Numbered from the stretch's first letter, positions 26,893-35,066 are shown. The stretch is 42,783 nt of DNA from Planctomycetaceae bacterium (GCA_021732415.1 JAKFVC010000085.1:1-42783); one strand, 5' to 3'. Numbers and translations: made by a program. The notes: a model not told the origin generated them from the sequence alone.

Positions 26893-27496
26893 TTCGTGGG
26901 TACCTCCTGATCAAGCGCCGTCAGAGAAGTTGCTATGAAATTGAGGGCATCAATCCCGCAGGATGATGAAAATGACCTTTCAGTCTGTGAGATTGCGTCA
27001 GGCTCAAGTTGCCAACTGCACAGCAACGCCTCCGCGACGAATTACTCGAGGCGGTCGATCCGTGCGGAAATGGTCTGTCGGAAATCAGCGGAAATGGAAA
27101 CTCGTGAATCGTCCACGCCGAGCCCCTCGCGAATGGATGGGCTGCTCACGACTTCAGTGCGAGCGTCGGCGAACATTACGGCGATATACTATCCAAATCA
27201 GTGGTCGCCCGCTATGGAAATTGTCATATTATCACCAGAAGATTAAGTTGACATAACGTCTTCTTTCCAGGCGATTTGCAGTGACGACTACCTAATGAAG
27301 TGCTCCCCTCGCCTTGGCCGGAAAAAGAGAACCGGGCGGGGAGAGGGGAGCCGAAGTCTTTAAGGGGCCATGCACATCCGATTGCATGTGTCTCCACAAG
27401 AACAGTTCGTTGACCGTAGAATGCCTGGGCGCCACAATCGAAGTTGTTCGTCGATAACCTGCTGCCAGGATCGATTCGAGCAGGGAGCCGTCAATA
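26893..27496. other. intergenic, divergent promoters and one hairpin
   Basis: About 600 bp between the minus-strand WD40-like start and the plus-strand start at 27497. Small plus-strand ORFs at 26935-27256 overlap each other and have no family resemblance. A hairpin at 27302-27351 is listed separately. The 27482-27487 GGGAG is the Shine-Dalgarno of the next gene. Confidence 0.45.
27302..27351. repeat. GCTCCCCTC hairpin
   Basis: GCTCCCCTC (27302-27310) and GAGGGGAGC (27343-27351) are a perfect 9-bp stem; an inner CCGG/CCGG pair (27318-27321 and 27332-27335) may extend it. No T run follows. Confidence 0.55.
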
Positions 27497-28324
27497 ATGC
27501 CTGACATTCCGTGGACTCGCATCTTTCCCGATATCGATCATCGCTGGATCATGGGTCTGCGGCAGGGTGATCTGGCGGCGTTTTTTGCCCCTCAGGATCC
27601 CACTGGAACCGTACGAGCCCAACGGCAGCGGTGGTTCTCCGACGAGCCCGAAAAGTACACGGCGCTGCTGCCGGAAGCCGAAGCCGCGATGCTCGAAACG
27701 TGCGAGCTGGCACGAACTTTGGGCAGTCCGGTCAACGCCGTGGAGGGTTCGCCTCTGGACCAACTGTTAGAGCTCGGACCGGCGTGGGAACCCGACCTGG
27801 TCTGGATGCATCCTGGAGCCGACGGCGTACATCATCTGGCCGGCGGGGCCGTCTGCTTTCCCAGCTCCTGGTCCATGCCAGAAATGCTGGGGAGACCCAT
27901 GCATCTGGTCCATCAACTCGTACCGGGGCTCAATGACTTGCTGGCCCGGCAGATCGACACCTTTCTGGCCAAACTGAGCCCCGGCAGCGCCTGGCAGCGG
28001 GAAAACTGGGGAGTCAGCCGCGACGGAGAACTCAATCACCATCCTTCACGACCCCGTGCCGTTCTGGATGCCACAGTCACCTTGGAAGAAGTCTGGATTC
28101 GCCTGGAGCACCAACTACTATTGAAACTTCCCAGTAGCGGAAGCGTGTTGTTTGGGATTCGACTCGAACTGGTCCCACTGGCGGACATGCTGGCGGATCG
28201 GACAGCGGCCCAGCGATTCTCACGCCTGATTTCCACGATGCAGCCGACCGCGGCCCGCTATAAAGGTGTGGAGTCGGCTCGACCGGCGTTGCTGGCGATC
28301 ATGGATGCGGTACTGGGGAAGTAG
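27497..28324 (+). CDS. heme-dependent oxidative N-demethylase family protein (DUF3445)
   Basis: The protein has 275 residues. Characteristic stretches are RQGDLAAFFAPQDPTG near the N-terminus, then the segment VHHLAGGAVCFPSSWSMPEM around residues 112-130, and HLVHQLVPGLNDLLARQI. This is the DUF3445/HODM family, whose studied members use heme to demethylate or oxidise methylamines such as dimethylamine. Later come WGVSRDGELNHHPSRPR and RLEHQLLLKLPSSGSVLFGI. Heme ligands cannot be assigned by eye. Partners usually seen with it in methylamine metabolism (ferredoxin-type reductase subunit, GSH-dependent steps) are absent. No signal peptide, so it is cytoplasmic. Confidence 0.85.
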   Translation: MPDIPWTRIFPDIDHRWIMGLRQGDLAAFFAPQDPTGTVRAQRQRWFSDEPEKYTALLPEAEAAMLETCELARTLGSPVNAVEGSPLDQLLELGPAWEPDLVWMHPGADGVHHLAGGAVCFPSSWSMPEMLGRPMHLVHQLVPGLNDLLARQIDTFLAKLSPGSAWQRENWGVSRDGELNHHPSRPRAVLDATVTLEEVWIRLEHQLLLKLPSSGSVLFGIRLELVPLADMLADRTAAQRFSRLISTMQPTAARYKGVESARPALLAIMDAVLGK

Positions 28325-28401
28325 CCTTCATCGGTCTGCGTGAAGATTGCCGGGCGCGCGGACAAACGTCTAAGAATGCCTAACAATACCGATTAGGAAT
28401 C

Positions 28402-28631
28402 GCCCCCGTCGGGCTTGCCCCGACGGAGCGGTGACTGGCCAGCTACCCACCCGAGAATTTTGCCGAATTCTCAACGCGTAGTCTCCGATACCCCCTGCCG
28501 CCATCCAGTCGTTGCTTTGACAATGTTAACTCACGGCGGCAGGGGGTATCGGAGACTACGCGTTGAGGGGCAAGCACGTTTCGCTGGTAGCTGACCAGTC
28601 AGGGCTCCGCCGGGACAAGCCCGACGGGGGC
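28402..28631. repeat. nested inverted repeat: perfect 33-bp inner arms, 46-bp outer arms
   Basis: Inner arms 28470-28502 and 28535-28567 are perfect inverse complements over 33 bp (core GTCTCCGATACCCCCTGCCG) with a 32-nt spacer. Outer arms 28402-28447 and 28586-28631 are inverted copies with about 5 mismatches in 46 (core GCCCCCGTCGGGCTTG). The whole 230-bp block can fold as one long hairpin. No ORF and no transposase lies in it. It resembles a MITE or a repeat made by a non-autonomous element. Confidence 0.8.
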
Positions 28632-28645
28632 CTGATCGACTAGTC

Positions 28646-28707
28646 GTAGCCGCATCTCGCCAGAGTGCGGGCCGCGACACGCCCGCGTTCTGGCGAAACG
28701 CGGCTAC
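28646..28707. repeat. long imperfect hairpin with three stems
   Basis: GTAGCCGC (28646-28653) pairs with GCGGCTAC (28700-28707), TCGCCAGA (28657-28664) with TCTGGCGA (28689-28696), and GCGGGC (28667-28672) with GCCCGC (28681-28686). The stems are nested in order, giving a hairpin of about 62 nt. Confidence 0.7.
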
Positions 28708-28939
28708 AACCGAGGACGACCTTGCTAGTTTGTTGCGAAAAATGCTCACGGCGTTAAGCTCCAAACCTTCAACGGTAGCCGAGCGAATTCTCGCCGCGGT
28801 GGGAAACATGGTTGACTTCGGTTAAATCGGACATTTACAGTAGTTGAAGTCGTACAGTCCTTAAGCAACGCTGCTCAACAAACCCACTTTTGAATTTCGT
28901 CAAAGACTTTTTCAGGAACTGGATAGGGATCACTGCACC

Positions 28940-29485
28940 ATGCGCAACTTATTGAGCAAACTCGGCCTCACGGGGCAACCCGCAAAACGGATTTCCAAGC
29001 CGCGTCAGGGCTGGGGCATTCAAACCGAACTGCTGGAAGATCGAGCCCTGTTGTCAGCAGCGAGCTGCGACATGGCTGATCCGCACGTCAAGGCTCATGT
29101 CTCCCACGCGACCGAAAAGGCGATGGTGACCTATCCGAACGTCGCCGGACATTGGAACGTCACGGTCACCGGCCAGATTCAAGGCACCGGTACTGTCGAC
29201 ATCGTCCAGACCGGCAAGAAGCACAATAAGATCGTCTCGACCATCCACGTTACGGGATTTGATACTTTTGAGATTAAGGGGACCTTCAAAGCGAAGACAC
29301 CGTTCACGCTCTCGGGTAGTTCACCCAAACTGGAGGTTCCCGAGTTCCCCATTCCGGTCAAACTCACGCTGACGATCAACTTCCCTGCAGGCAATCCGAA
29401 TCCCACGACATTTACGGGTACCGTCAAGGCACCGTTCGTCGGGACAGTCGCCAGCATCTCCGGAATCCAGGACAACTCACCGTGA
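28940..29485 (+). CDS. exported protein with LEDRALLS motif
   Basis: The protein has 181 residues. The N-terminus is basic (SKLGLTGQPAKRISKPRQGW) and then LLEDRALLSAA, an example of the LExRxLLS motif found at the N-terminus of many planctomycete secreted proteins; the sequence after it (from about residue 45) is the mature region. That region has beta-rich sequence, for example GHWNVTVTGQIQGTGTVDI, KIVSTIHVTGFDTFEIKGTF and PIPVKLTLTINFP. The set resembles a small beta-sandwich with repeated strands. I do not recognise the family beyond the N-terminal motif. It is bounded by repeats upstream and a terminator-like hairpin downstream. Confidence 0.8.
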   Translation: MRNLLSKLGLTGQPAKRISKPRQGWGIQTELLEDRALLSAASCDMADPHVKAHVSHATEKAMVTYPNVAGHWNVTVTGQIQGTGTVDIVQTGKKHNKIVSTIHVTGFDTFEIKGTFKAKTPFTLSGSSPKLEVPEFPIPVKLTLTINFPAGNPNPTTFTGTVKAPFVGTVASISGIQDNSP

Positions 29486-29550
29486 TTCATCCAGAATCGT
29501 ATGGTGTCTTGAGGCGCTGGTAAAACAACGATCGACAATCAGTTGACGCG

Positions 29551-29574
29551 GCCCGGGTGTTGGTGCACCCGGGC
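29551..29574 (+). terminator. probable terminator hairpin
   Basis: GCCCGGGTG (29551-29559) and CACCCGGGC (29566-29574) are a perfect 9-bp stem with a 6-nt loop, 66 nt after the stop of the gene at 28940. An eight-T run follows only at about 29597, so efficiency is uncertain. Confidence 0.5.
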
Positions 29575-29660
29575 TGCAGTTATTTCCGGTGAGCGTTTTT
29601 TTTGCGTTTCGAGGTTCATATTCCCATCCGTTTACGCGAAAATGCCATGATGTCTAGTAA

Positions 29661-29681
29661 CGGAACTCGCCCAGAGTTCTG
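29661..29681. repeat. 21-bp palindrome, CAGAACTC family, copy 3 (inverted)
   Basis: The reverse complement is CAGAACTCTGGGCGAGTTCC followed by G, matching copies 1 and 2 at most positions. Confidence 0.55.
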
Positions 29682-29700
29682 GCCGCATTGGCGACCGCTC

Positions 29701-29721
29701 CCGAAGTCTAAGCGACTTCGG
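29701..29721. repeat. CCGAAGTC/GACTTCGG hairpin
   Basis: CCGAAGTC (29701-29708) and GACTTCGG (29714-29721) form a perfect 8-bp stem around 5 nt, 41 nt upstream of the DUF1501 start. It could influence mRNA 5' structure, or simply be another dispersed palindrome (a half unit, GGCGACTTCGGCTAC, recurs at about 18821). Confidence 0.5.
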
Positions 29722-29762
29722 CCAGGTGAGTTCTTGTTTGATAGGTTGGATAGGATTGAACC

Positions 29763-31157
29763 ATGCTGACTCGTCGCGATCTGCTGGCAACTTCCGCGAA
29801 TGGGTTTGGTTTGCTGGCTCTGTCGGGCCTTCTGGCCGAGAACGCCAAAGCCGAGATCAAACCAGTACCGGGAGCACTGCCTGCACGCCATTTCCCCGCC
29901 AAAGCGAAGAACGTGATCTTCTGCTTTATGGACGGGGGCGTCTCGCATGTGGATTCGTTCGATCCGAAACCCAAGCTCGCGGAACTCGACGGCAAATCGT
30001 TCACTGAATCCAAAAACCCAACGGCCAATGGCAATCGCCTGTGGCTGAAAAGCCCGTGGGAATTCCAGCCACGCGGGCAGAGCGGCATGCCCGTCAGCAA
30101 CTTGTTTCCCCACATCGCGAAATGTGCGGATGACCTCGCCGTGATCCGGTCGATGAAAGCCGATTTGCCGATCCATTCCACGGGTGTCCTGTTCCTGCAC
30201 ACCGGCTCCAACAATGCGGGACGCCCGAGCCTTGGTTCGTGGGTGAACTACGGCCTGGGGAGCGAAAACAGCAATCTTCCCGGCTTCGTCGTCTTGAGTT
30301 TTGGGGTCGTACCGTGCGGCGGACTGGAAACATTCTCGAACGGATTCCTCCCCGCCAGCCACCAGGCGACGTTGTTTCAGGCGGACGGCACGGCGATCGA
30401 AAACATCATCCCGGCGGACAAAGATGCCCGCATCCAGCAGACCAAGCTGGCGTTGCTCCGCAGTCAGAACCAGGCCTTCTCGCAGACGCTCGGCAGCAAC
30501 GATGCTGTCGAATCGGCCATCAAGAACTACGAGATGGCCTTCCGGATGCAGTCACTGGTGCCGGATGTGCTCGATCTCAGCCGCGAGACTGCTGCGACGC
30601 AGGCCCTGTATGGGATTGATTCCAAGGTCGACTCCCAACGGCTGTACGGCATTCAGTGCCTGCGTGCCCGCCGGTTGGTCGAATCGGGTGTGCGATTCGT
30701 GGAGATCACCTGTCCGCCAGGTGCCTCCAATGGTACGTGGGATCAACACGGGAATTTGAAGAAGGGGCACGAGAAGAACGCTCTCGATACCGACCAGGCC
30801 ATCGCCGGCTTGATTACGGACCTGAAGGCCCGCGGCCTCTTCGAAGAAACGCTGATCGTGTGGGCCGGCGAGTTCGGCCGGACACCACACTCCTCGGGCC
30901 GCGACGGCCGCGATCATCACCCGGAAGGTTTTTCCGTCTGGCTGGCGGGCGGCGGGGTGAAGGGTGGCACCGTCTACGGAGCCACCGACGAGTTGGGAAT
31001 GCAGTCCGTGGAAAACATCTGCACGATGCACGACCTCCACGCCACCATCCTGCACCTCCTGGGCCTGGACCATGAGCGACTGACCTTCCGCTTCAGCGGA
31101 CGCGATTTCCGACTGACCGACGTCCATGGACATGTGGTGAAACAAGTGGTTTCATGA
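29763..31157 (+). CDS. DUF1501 protein, Tat-exported
   Basis: The protein has 464 residues. The Tat signal MLTRRDLLATSANGFGLLAL (twin Arg at residues 4-5) ends at about AKAE, residue 31. The mature part is a DUF1501 (sulfatase/alkaline-phosphatase-like) protein: NVIFCFMDGGVSHVDSFDPK near residue 60, later HSTGVLFLHTGSNNAGRPS, RLVESGVRFVEITCPPG, LIVWAGEFGRTPHSSGRDGR and DHHPEGFSVWLAGGGVKGG. In planctomycetes it usually follows a DUF1549/DUF1553 gene in the same operon, which is missing here. Role: secreted, possibly metal-dependent hydrolase-like; substrate not known. Confidence 0.95.
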   Translation: MLTRRDLLATSANGFGLLALSGLLAENAKAEIKPVPGALPARHFPAKAKNVIFCFMDGGVSHVDSFDPKPKLAELDGKSFTESKNPTANGNRLWLKSPWEFQPRGQSGMPVSNLFPHIAKCADDLAVIRSMKADLPIHSTGVLFLHTGSNNAGRPSLGSWVNYGLGSENSNLPGFVVLSFGVVPCGGLETFSNGFLPASHQATLFQADGTAIENIIPADKDARIQQTKLALLRSQNQAFSQTLGSNDAVESAIKNYEMAFRMQSLVPDVLDLSRETAATQALYGIDSKVDSQRLYGIQCLRARRLVESGVRFVEITCPPGASNGTWDQHGNLKKGHEKNALDTDQAIAGLITDLKARGLFEETLIVWAGEFGRTPHSSGRDGRDHHPEGFSVWLAGGGVKGGTVYGATDELGMQSVENICTMHDLHATILHLLGLDHERLTFRFSGRDFRLTDVHGHVVKQVVS

Positions 31158-31162
31158 TATAT

Positions 31163-31198
31163 CGTGAGACGAGCCTCCAACCCGTCTGGGCCCGTAAC
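31163..31198 (+). repeat. REP-like palindrome, copy C
   Basis: This shares CGTGxGAC, CTCCA, CCCGTC and CGTAAC with the unit at 11868-11904, with about six differences including one gap, so the stem is weaker. It starts 6 nt after the DUF1501 stop codon. Confidence 0.5.
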
Positions 31199-31221
31199 CA
31201 GCGATGAGAATGACTAATTGC

Positions 31222-31285
31222 CTAATGACTAATGTCTAAAAGGACAAAGGCCCCTCACAAAGTCCTTTTAGACATTAGACATTAG
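31222..31285. repeat. 24-bp inverted repeat, TAATGTCTAAAAGGAC type
   Basis: Left arm 31222-31245 and right arm 31262-31285 are inverse complements over 24 bp with one mismatch; the spacer is 16 nt. The arms contain direct TAATG.CTAATGTCT repeats. Sequences of this kind recur between genes in planctomycetes. It could be a terminator for the DUF1501 gene. Confidence 0.65.
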
Positions 31286-31309
31286 TCATTTCCACCCTCC
31301 GGAGTCGAC

Positions 31310-32437
31310 ATGTCGGCTGAATCCGAAGAGCCAGATTTCCTTGCCATCCGCTGCGAGCAGTGTGAAGCTCGGCTGCGGGTGCGCGCGAAACTGGCGGGTC
31401 AGACGGCCAAGTGTTCCAACTGCGGCACCGCCATCGAGATCCCGGTGCGACCGATCGTCGAGTTCGAATTGCCGGGTGAGGACGAAGAGCGCGAGTGGCT
31501 CGATGATGCTGGCGGGTATCGGCTGGCGGTGCCTCTGGACCATCAACCAGACTTGGGAGTTCCTGAACCGTTGCCCGCGGGAATTCAGGTTCCGGCTCCC
31601 GAACGAGGGTATCTCGAACAAGTCGAGCGTGTCCGCCAGGACGTTGTCCTAACGCCTCCCAGGTACCTGTTTTTCAGCGGTATCTTCGACTTTCCCTGGT
31701 ACCCAGAAGTCTGGCCGCGGTGGATTTATCTCGTCCTGGGGGGCAGCGTCGCGTCGCTGATTCCGCTGCTGGCGATCACCTTCTTCGGTGGGACTTCCGG
31801 CTACGCGAGCATCGGGGTCGCGTTCTTCGCGATGCCGCAGATCTGGATCACGATCTGGTCGGGATCGTTCATGGCCGCCTGTGGGATGCAGGTCTTCGAA
31901 GACACGGCCGCAGGGAGTGATCACATCACCGCGTGGCCCGACCCCAATTGGCGTGAATGGATGTGGCCACTGATGTATATGGGGTACGTCGCGCTGATGG
32001 TTCTCGCGCTCGCTTATGGCGTCGGACTGGCCTGCGGCGGAAGCTCCAACGTGATGTTGACGATTCTGGGGCTCGCGGAATTCGTGCTGTTCCCCATTTG
32101 CCTGCTGTCGGTGCTGGAAGCGAACAACATCGCCATCTTGTTCTCACCGCGACTCATGCTCAGCCTGATTCAGAAGCCGGCTGGATGGCTGCTGTTCTAT
32201 TTGCTGACGGGCAGCATGTTTGTCGCGTGGGGCAGCATGCTGTGGTACGCGAATTGGCTCAATCCGTTGCTGGTCGTCCCGGTCAATGGCTTGCTGTATG
32301 CATCGATCGGCCTGATCTGGTTTCGATTGCTGGGCCGGCTGGCCTGGTTGATCACCCATAGCCGCAGTCAGAAGCGCCGGCGAAGTGCGAGTTCGGCTCC
32401 GAAAGTTCCCCGTGTCACGGGAGAATCTGCCACTTGA
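31310..32437 (+). CDS. zinc-ribbon multi-pass membrane protein
   Basis: The protein has 375 residues and a GGAG 8 nt upstream of its ATG. The N-terminus holds a zinc-ribbon: CEQCEARLRV, then KCSNCGTAIEIP (two CxxC pairs, residues about 14-41), as in many planctomycete proteins. A short soluble linker follows, then about six hydrophobic segments in residues 135-350 (for example WIYLVLGGSVASLIPLLAI, YVALMVLALAYGVGLACGG, WLLFYLLTGSMFVAWGSML), and a basic C-terminus (SRSQKRRRSA). The zinc-ribbon is likely cytoplasmic. No transport or enzyme motif is visible, so the role is unknown. Confidence 0.85.
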   Translation: MSAESEEPDFLAIRCEQCEARLRVRAKLAGQTAKCSNCGTAIEIPVRPIVEFELPGEDEEREWLDDAGGYRLAVPLDHQPDLGVPEPLPAGIQVPAPERGYLEQVERVRQDVVLTPPRYLFFSGIFDFPWYPEVWPRWIYLVLGGSVASLIPLLAITFFGGTSGYASIGVAFFAMPQIWITIWSGSFMAACGMQVFEDTAAGSDHITAWPDPNWREWMWPLMYMGYVALMVLALAYGVGLACGGSSNVMLTILGLAEFVLFPICLLSVLEANNIAILFSPRLMLSLIQKPAGWLLFYLLTGSMFVAWGSMLWYANWLNPLLVVPVNGLLYASIGLIWFRLLGRLAWLITHSRSQKRRRSASSAPKVPRVTGESAT

Positions 32438-32686
32438 GACGTCCGCGATGGGAGCGTTCCGCTTGTAACTCAATTGTGACAGTGCGACACTGATTGAGTG
32501 GCCCGATCTCCACTTCTTACGAATTCCACGTCCTCATCCGGCCTGAAATCCGTTTACCAGTGTGAGTTTCCGACGAACTGGCGTTCGTATCCGGAAATGT
32601 TGGCACTTTGGATCGATGGATTGCGCATTGAACATCAGAGAGACCATTCGCGTACCGGACCACACGACGCATCCATCGGAAATACT

Positions 32687-34810
32687 ATGAGCTATTCATC
32701 TCGCCGCAACATCTTCGTCGCCCTGTTGTTAATCAGTGGCACCACGGCGATGCTGTTGCAGGCCCAGGAGAACAAAACTCAAGGGAGCAAGCCGCGGCCG
32801 AATCAGAAGAATCAAGGCAACCAGGCCGGCCCACCGGGTGGCGGAGGGCAAGGGGGAGGACCAGGCGGTCAGGGCGCACCCGGCGGCGGCCCAAGTGGCA
32901 ATGGCGGCCCCGGTGGTCCCGGCGGTGGATTTGGTGGGCCTCCTGGTGGTCCCGGAGGGCCTGGCGGACCGATGGGCCAGGAACTCGAACTTGTCAAAGA
33001 ATTCGACAAAGACGCTGACGGCCGGTTGAGTACCCAGGAACGCAAGGCCGCTCGCGAAGCCGCGAAGAGCCAACGCGCAGGCCGTGGACCAGGTGGCCCC
33101 CCGGGTGGCCCCCCGGGCGGTCCCGGGGGACGTGGGCCGGGCGGGCAAAGTCAGGGGACGCCTCGCGCTGGGAAAAAGATCTCACCGAGTGATGCCAAAG
33201 CGGATACCGAATCTCCCTTGTACGACACCAAGGTGCTGCGGACATTCTTCCTTGAATTCGAATCGGAAGATTGGGAAGCGGAACTGGCCGACTTTTATCA
33301 CACCGATGTCGAGATCCCCGCCACGCTGACGGTCGACGGCAAGAAATATCCCAATGTCGGCGTCCACTTTCGCGGAGCCTCTTCGTTCTTCACGGTGAGT
33401 GCCGGTTTCAAACGATCGCTGAATTTATCGCTCGACTATGTCGATCCCGAGCAGCGTCTGTACGGCTACAAGACGATCAACCTGCTGAATTCGCACGACG
33501 ATCCGACGTTTATGCACACGGTGCTCTATTCGCACATCGCTCAAAAATACCTGCCCGTCCCCAAGGCCAACTTTGCAAAGGTCGCGATTAACGGCGAGAA
33601 CTGGGGCATCTACACCAACGCTCAACAATTCGACAAGATTTTCGTGAAAGAGCATTACTCCGGCACCAAGGGCACCCGCTGGAAGATCAAAGGGAGTCCC
33701 CGCGGCGGTGGTGGCCTGGACTACATCGGAGACGATGTCGAAGCCTACAAGCAACGCTACCAGATCAAATCGGAAGACAAACCCGAAGCCTGGAAGGCAC
33801 TGATCGCTCTCTGCAAGACGCTGAGCGAGACACCGTCCGATCAATTGGAGGACGCCTTGGCATCCACATTTGATATCGACAGTGCCCTCTGGTTCCTCGC
33901 GCTCGAAAATGCCTTGATCAACAGTGACGGCTATTGGATTCGAGCCAGCGATTACAGCCTTTATCTCGACGAGCAAGGCAAGTTTCACGTCATCCCGCAC
34001 GACATGAACGAAGTCTTTCAACCAGCGATGGGCCCCGGTATGGGTGGGCCTCGTCCGGGAGGACCGGGTGGTCCCGGCGGATTTGGTCCCGGAGGCCCGC
34101 CCCCCGGTGGGCCCGGTCAATTTGGGCCGGGTCAATTCGGCCCCGGTCAAAATGGGAATGGTCAGAACGGCCCGCGGCAGGGCACCGGCAACCCAGGCGG
34201 TCAGGGAAATCAACAGCCAGGCAACGGTCCGCGAGGAAACGGCCAAGGCAACTCGGGTCCGAACGGCGGCGGTCCCGGCAACTTCGGCCCCGGCGGTAAC
34301 GGTGGCCCCCCAGGCGGCGGGCCAGGTGGTTTTGGCGGCCCGGGTGGGCCCGGTGGCCCAGGTCCGATGGGAGGCGGTATGCGACCCATGGGTGGCGGCA
34401 TCGATCTCGATCCGTTGATCGGTATGGAAGACGGCACGAAACCACTCCGCAGCAAGTTGCTCGCCGTGTCCAGTTTGAGAGCTCGGTATCTGGATCATGT
34501 CCGGACGATCGCCACCGACTGGCTCGACTGGAAGCAACTGGAGCCCGTCGTCGATGAATACGTGACGTTGATCGGCAAGGAACTCGAAGCCGATACGCGG
34601 AAGCTAACCACCTACCCGCTATTCAAAAAAGCGGTCGGCAAGGGAACCGAGCCCGTACAAACTGGCCATCGCCCGATCATGACATTGGGAGCCTTCGCCC
34701 AGCAGCGCCGGAAGTTCTTGCTCAACTATCCGGAGATCAAAAAGGCGATCAAATCCGACGGCAAAAGTAAGACCAAAGAGCCCGTCACAGCGCGTGACTC
34801 GGCAACTTGA
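32687..34810 (+). CDS. CotH kinase family protein with EF-hand and Gly/Pro-rich regions
   Basis: From ATG 32687 the protein has 707 residues; the longer reading to 32498 lacks a signal, while this start gives a clear one (NIFVALLLISGTTAMLLQAQ). A Gly/Pro-rich stretch (residues about 45-100) leads to a canonical EF-hand loop, DKDADGRLSTQE (about 106-117). Another Gly/Pro-rich stretch (about 130-150) precedes the CotH domain from about residue 183 (VLRTFFLEFESEDWEAEL), with FRGASSFF, SLNLSLDYVDPEQRLYGYKTI is part of it, and HDMNEVF near residue 443. A third low-complexity insert (about 448-572) splits the domain; it resumes at LDPLIGMEDGTKPLRSKLL. CotH proteins are atypical kinases acting on secreted proteins in some bacteria and fungi. 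Confidence 0.9.
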   Translation: MSYSSRRNIFVALLLISGTTAMLLQAQENKTQGSKPRPNQKNQGNQAGPPGGGGQGGGPGGQGAPGGGPSGNGGPGGPGGGFGGPPGGPGGPGGPMGQELELVKEFDKDADGRLSTQERKAAREAAKSQRAGRGPGGPPGGPPGGPGGRGPGGQSQGTPRAGKKISPSDAKADTESPLYDTKVLRTFFLEFESEDWEAELADFYHTDVEIPATLTVDGKKYPNVGVHFRGASSFFTVSAGFKRSLNLSLDYVDPEQRLYGYKTINLLNSHDDPTFMHTVLYSHIAQKYLPVPKANFAKVAINGENWGIYTNAQQFDKIFVKEHYSGTKGTRWKIKGSPRGGGGLDYIGDDVEAYKQRYQIKSEDKPEAWKALIALCKTLSETPSDQLEDALASTFDIDSALWFLALENALINSDGYWIRASDYSLYLDEQGKFHVIPHDMNEVFQPAMGPGMGGPRPGGPGGPGGFGPGGPPPGGPGQFGPGQFGPGQNGNGQNGPRQGTGNPGGQGNQQPGNGPRGNGQGNSGPNGGGPGNFGPGGNGGPPGGGPGGFGGPGGPGGPGPMGGGMRPMGGGIDLDPLIGMEDGTKPLRSKLLAVSSLRARYLDHVRTIATDWLDWKQLEPVVDEYVTLIGKELEADTRKLTTYPLFKKAVGKGTEPVQTGHRPIMTLGAFAQQRRKFLLNYPEIKKAIKSDGKSKTKEPVTARDSAT

Positions 34811-34843
34811 GCTGGGTATCGGTCGCGAATACAGGGAAATCGT

Positions 34844-34866
34844 CCGACTCGGGAGAGTCAGGCGAC
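34844..34866. repeat. GACTC/GAGTC palindrome, second unit
   Basis: CCGACTCGGGAGAGTCAGGC, related to 15234-15254. It is a few tens of bp after the CotH stop. Confidence 0.45.
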
Positions 34867-34993
34867 AGCGATCTGCAAAACCCATTGCGTAATGGGCATC
34901 CGGACGCTTGCTCCGGCAACGGTTTCGGAATACCCTGTCATCAGCTATGATTGAGGTCTCGACAGGCACCCGCCATCGAGATTTCAACACGCC

Positions 34994-35066
34994 GCACCAA
35001 TAGCTCAATGGATAGAGCAACGGTCTTCGGAACCGTAGGTTGGGGGTTCGACTCCCTCTTGGTGCA
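34994..35066 (+). tRNA. tRNA-Arg(TCG)
   Basis: A 73-nt cloverleaf: acceptor GCACCAA/TTGGTGC with discriminator A; D arm GCTC/GAGC; anticodon stem ACGGT/ACCGT with the loop CTTCGGA, giving anticodon TCG (codon CGA); T arm GGGGG/CCCTC with loop TTCGACT. CCA is not encoded; a six-T run follows directly. Its 3' half is the expected attachment target of the adjacent integrase, whose C-terminal codons lie on the opposite strand. Confidence 0.93.

Larger units (their letters stand above)
28325..28939. other. repeat-rich intergenic region
   Basis: This 615-bp stretch contains no credible gene. Most of it is occupied by nested inverted repeats (28402-28631) and a second long hairpin (28646-28707). 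A minus-strand ORF at 28531-28809 runs through the repeats and is not called. Confidence 0.6.

Noticed and set aside
29616-30362. Minus-strand ORF of 248 codons opposite the DUF1501 gene
   Set aside because: It lies in the antisense frame of a clearly conserved gene, has no ribosome binding site, and no family resemblance.
33425-34537. Minus-strand ORF of 370 codons opposite the CotH gene
   Set aside because: The long open frame is created by the Gly/Pro-rich codons of the CotH gene on the other strand; composition Thr/Gly/Arg-rich with no motif.
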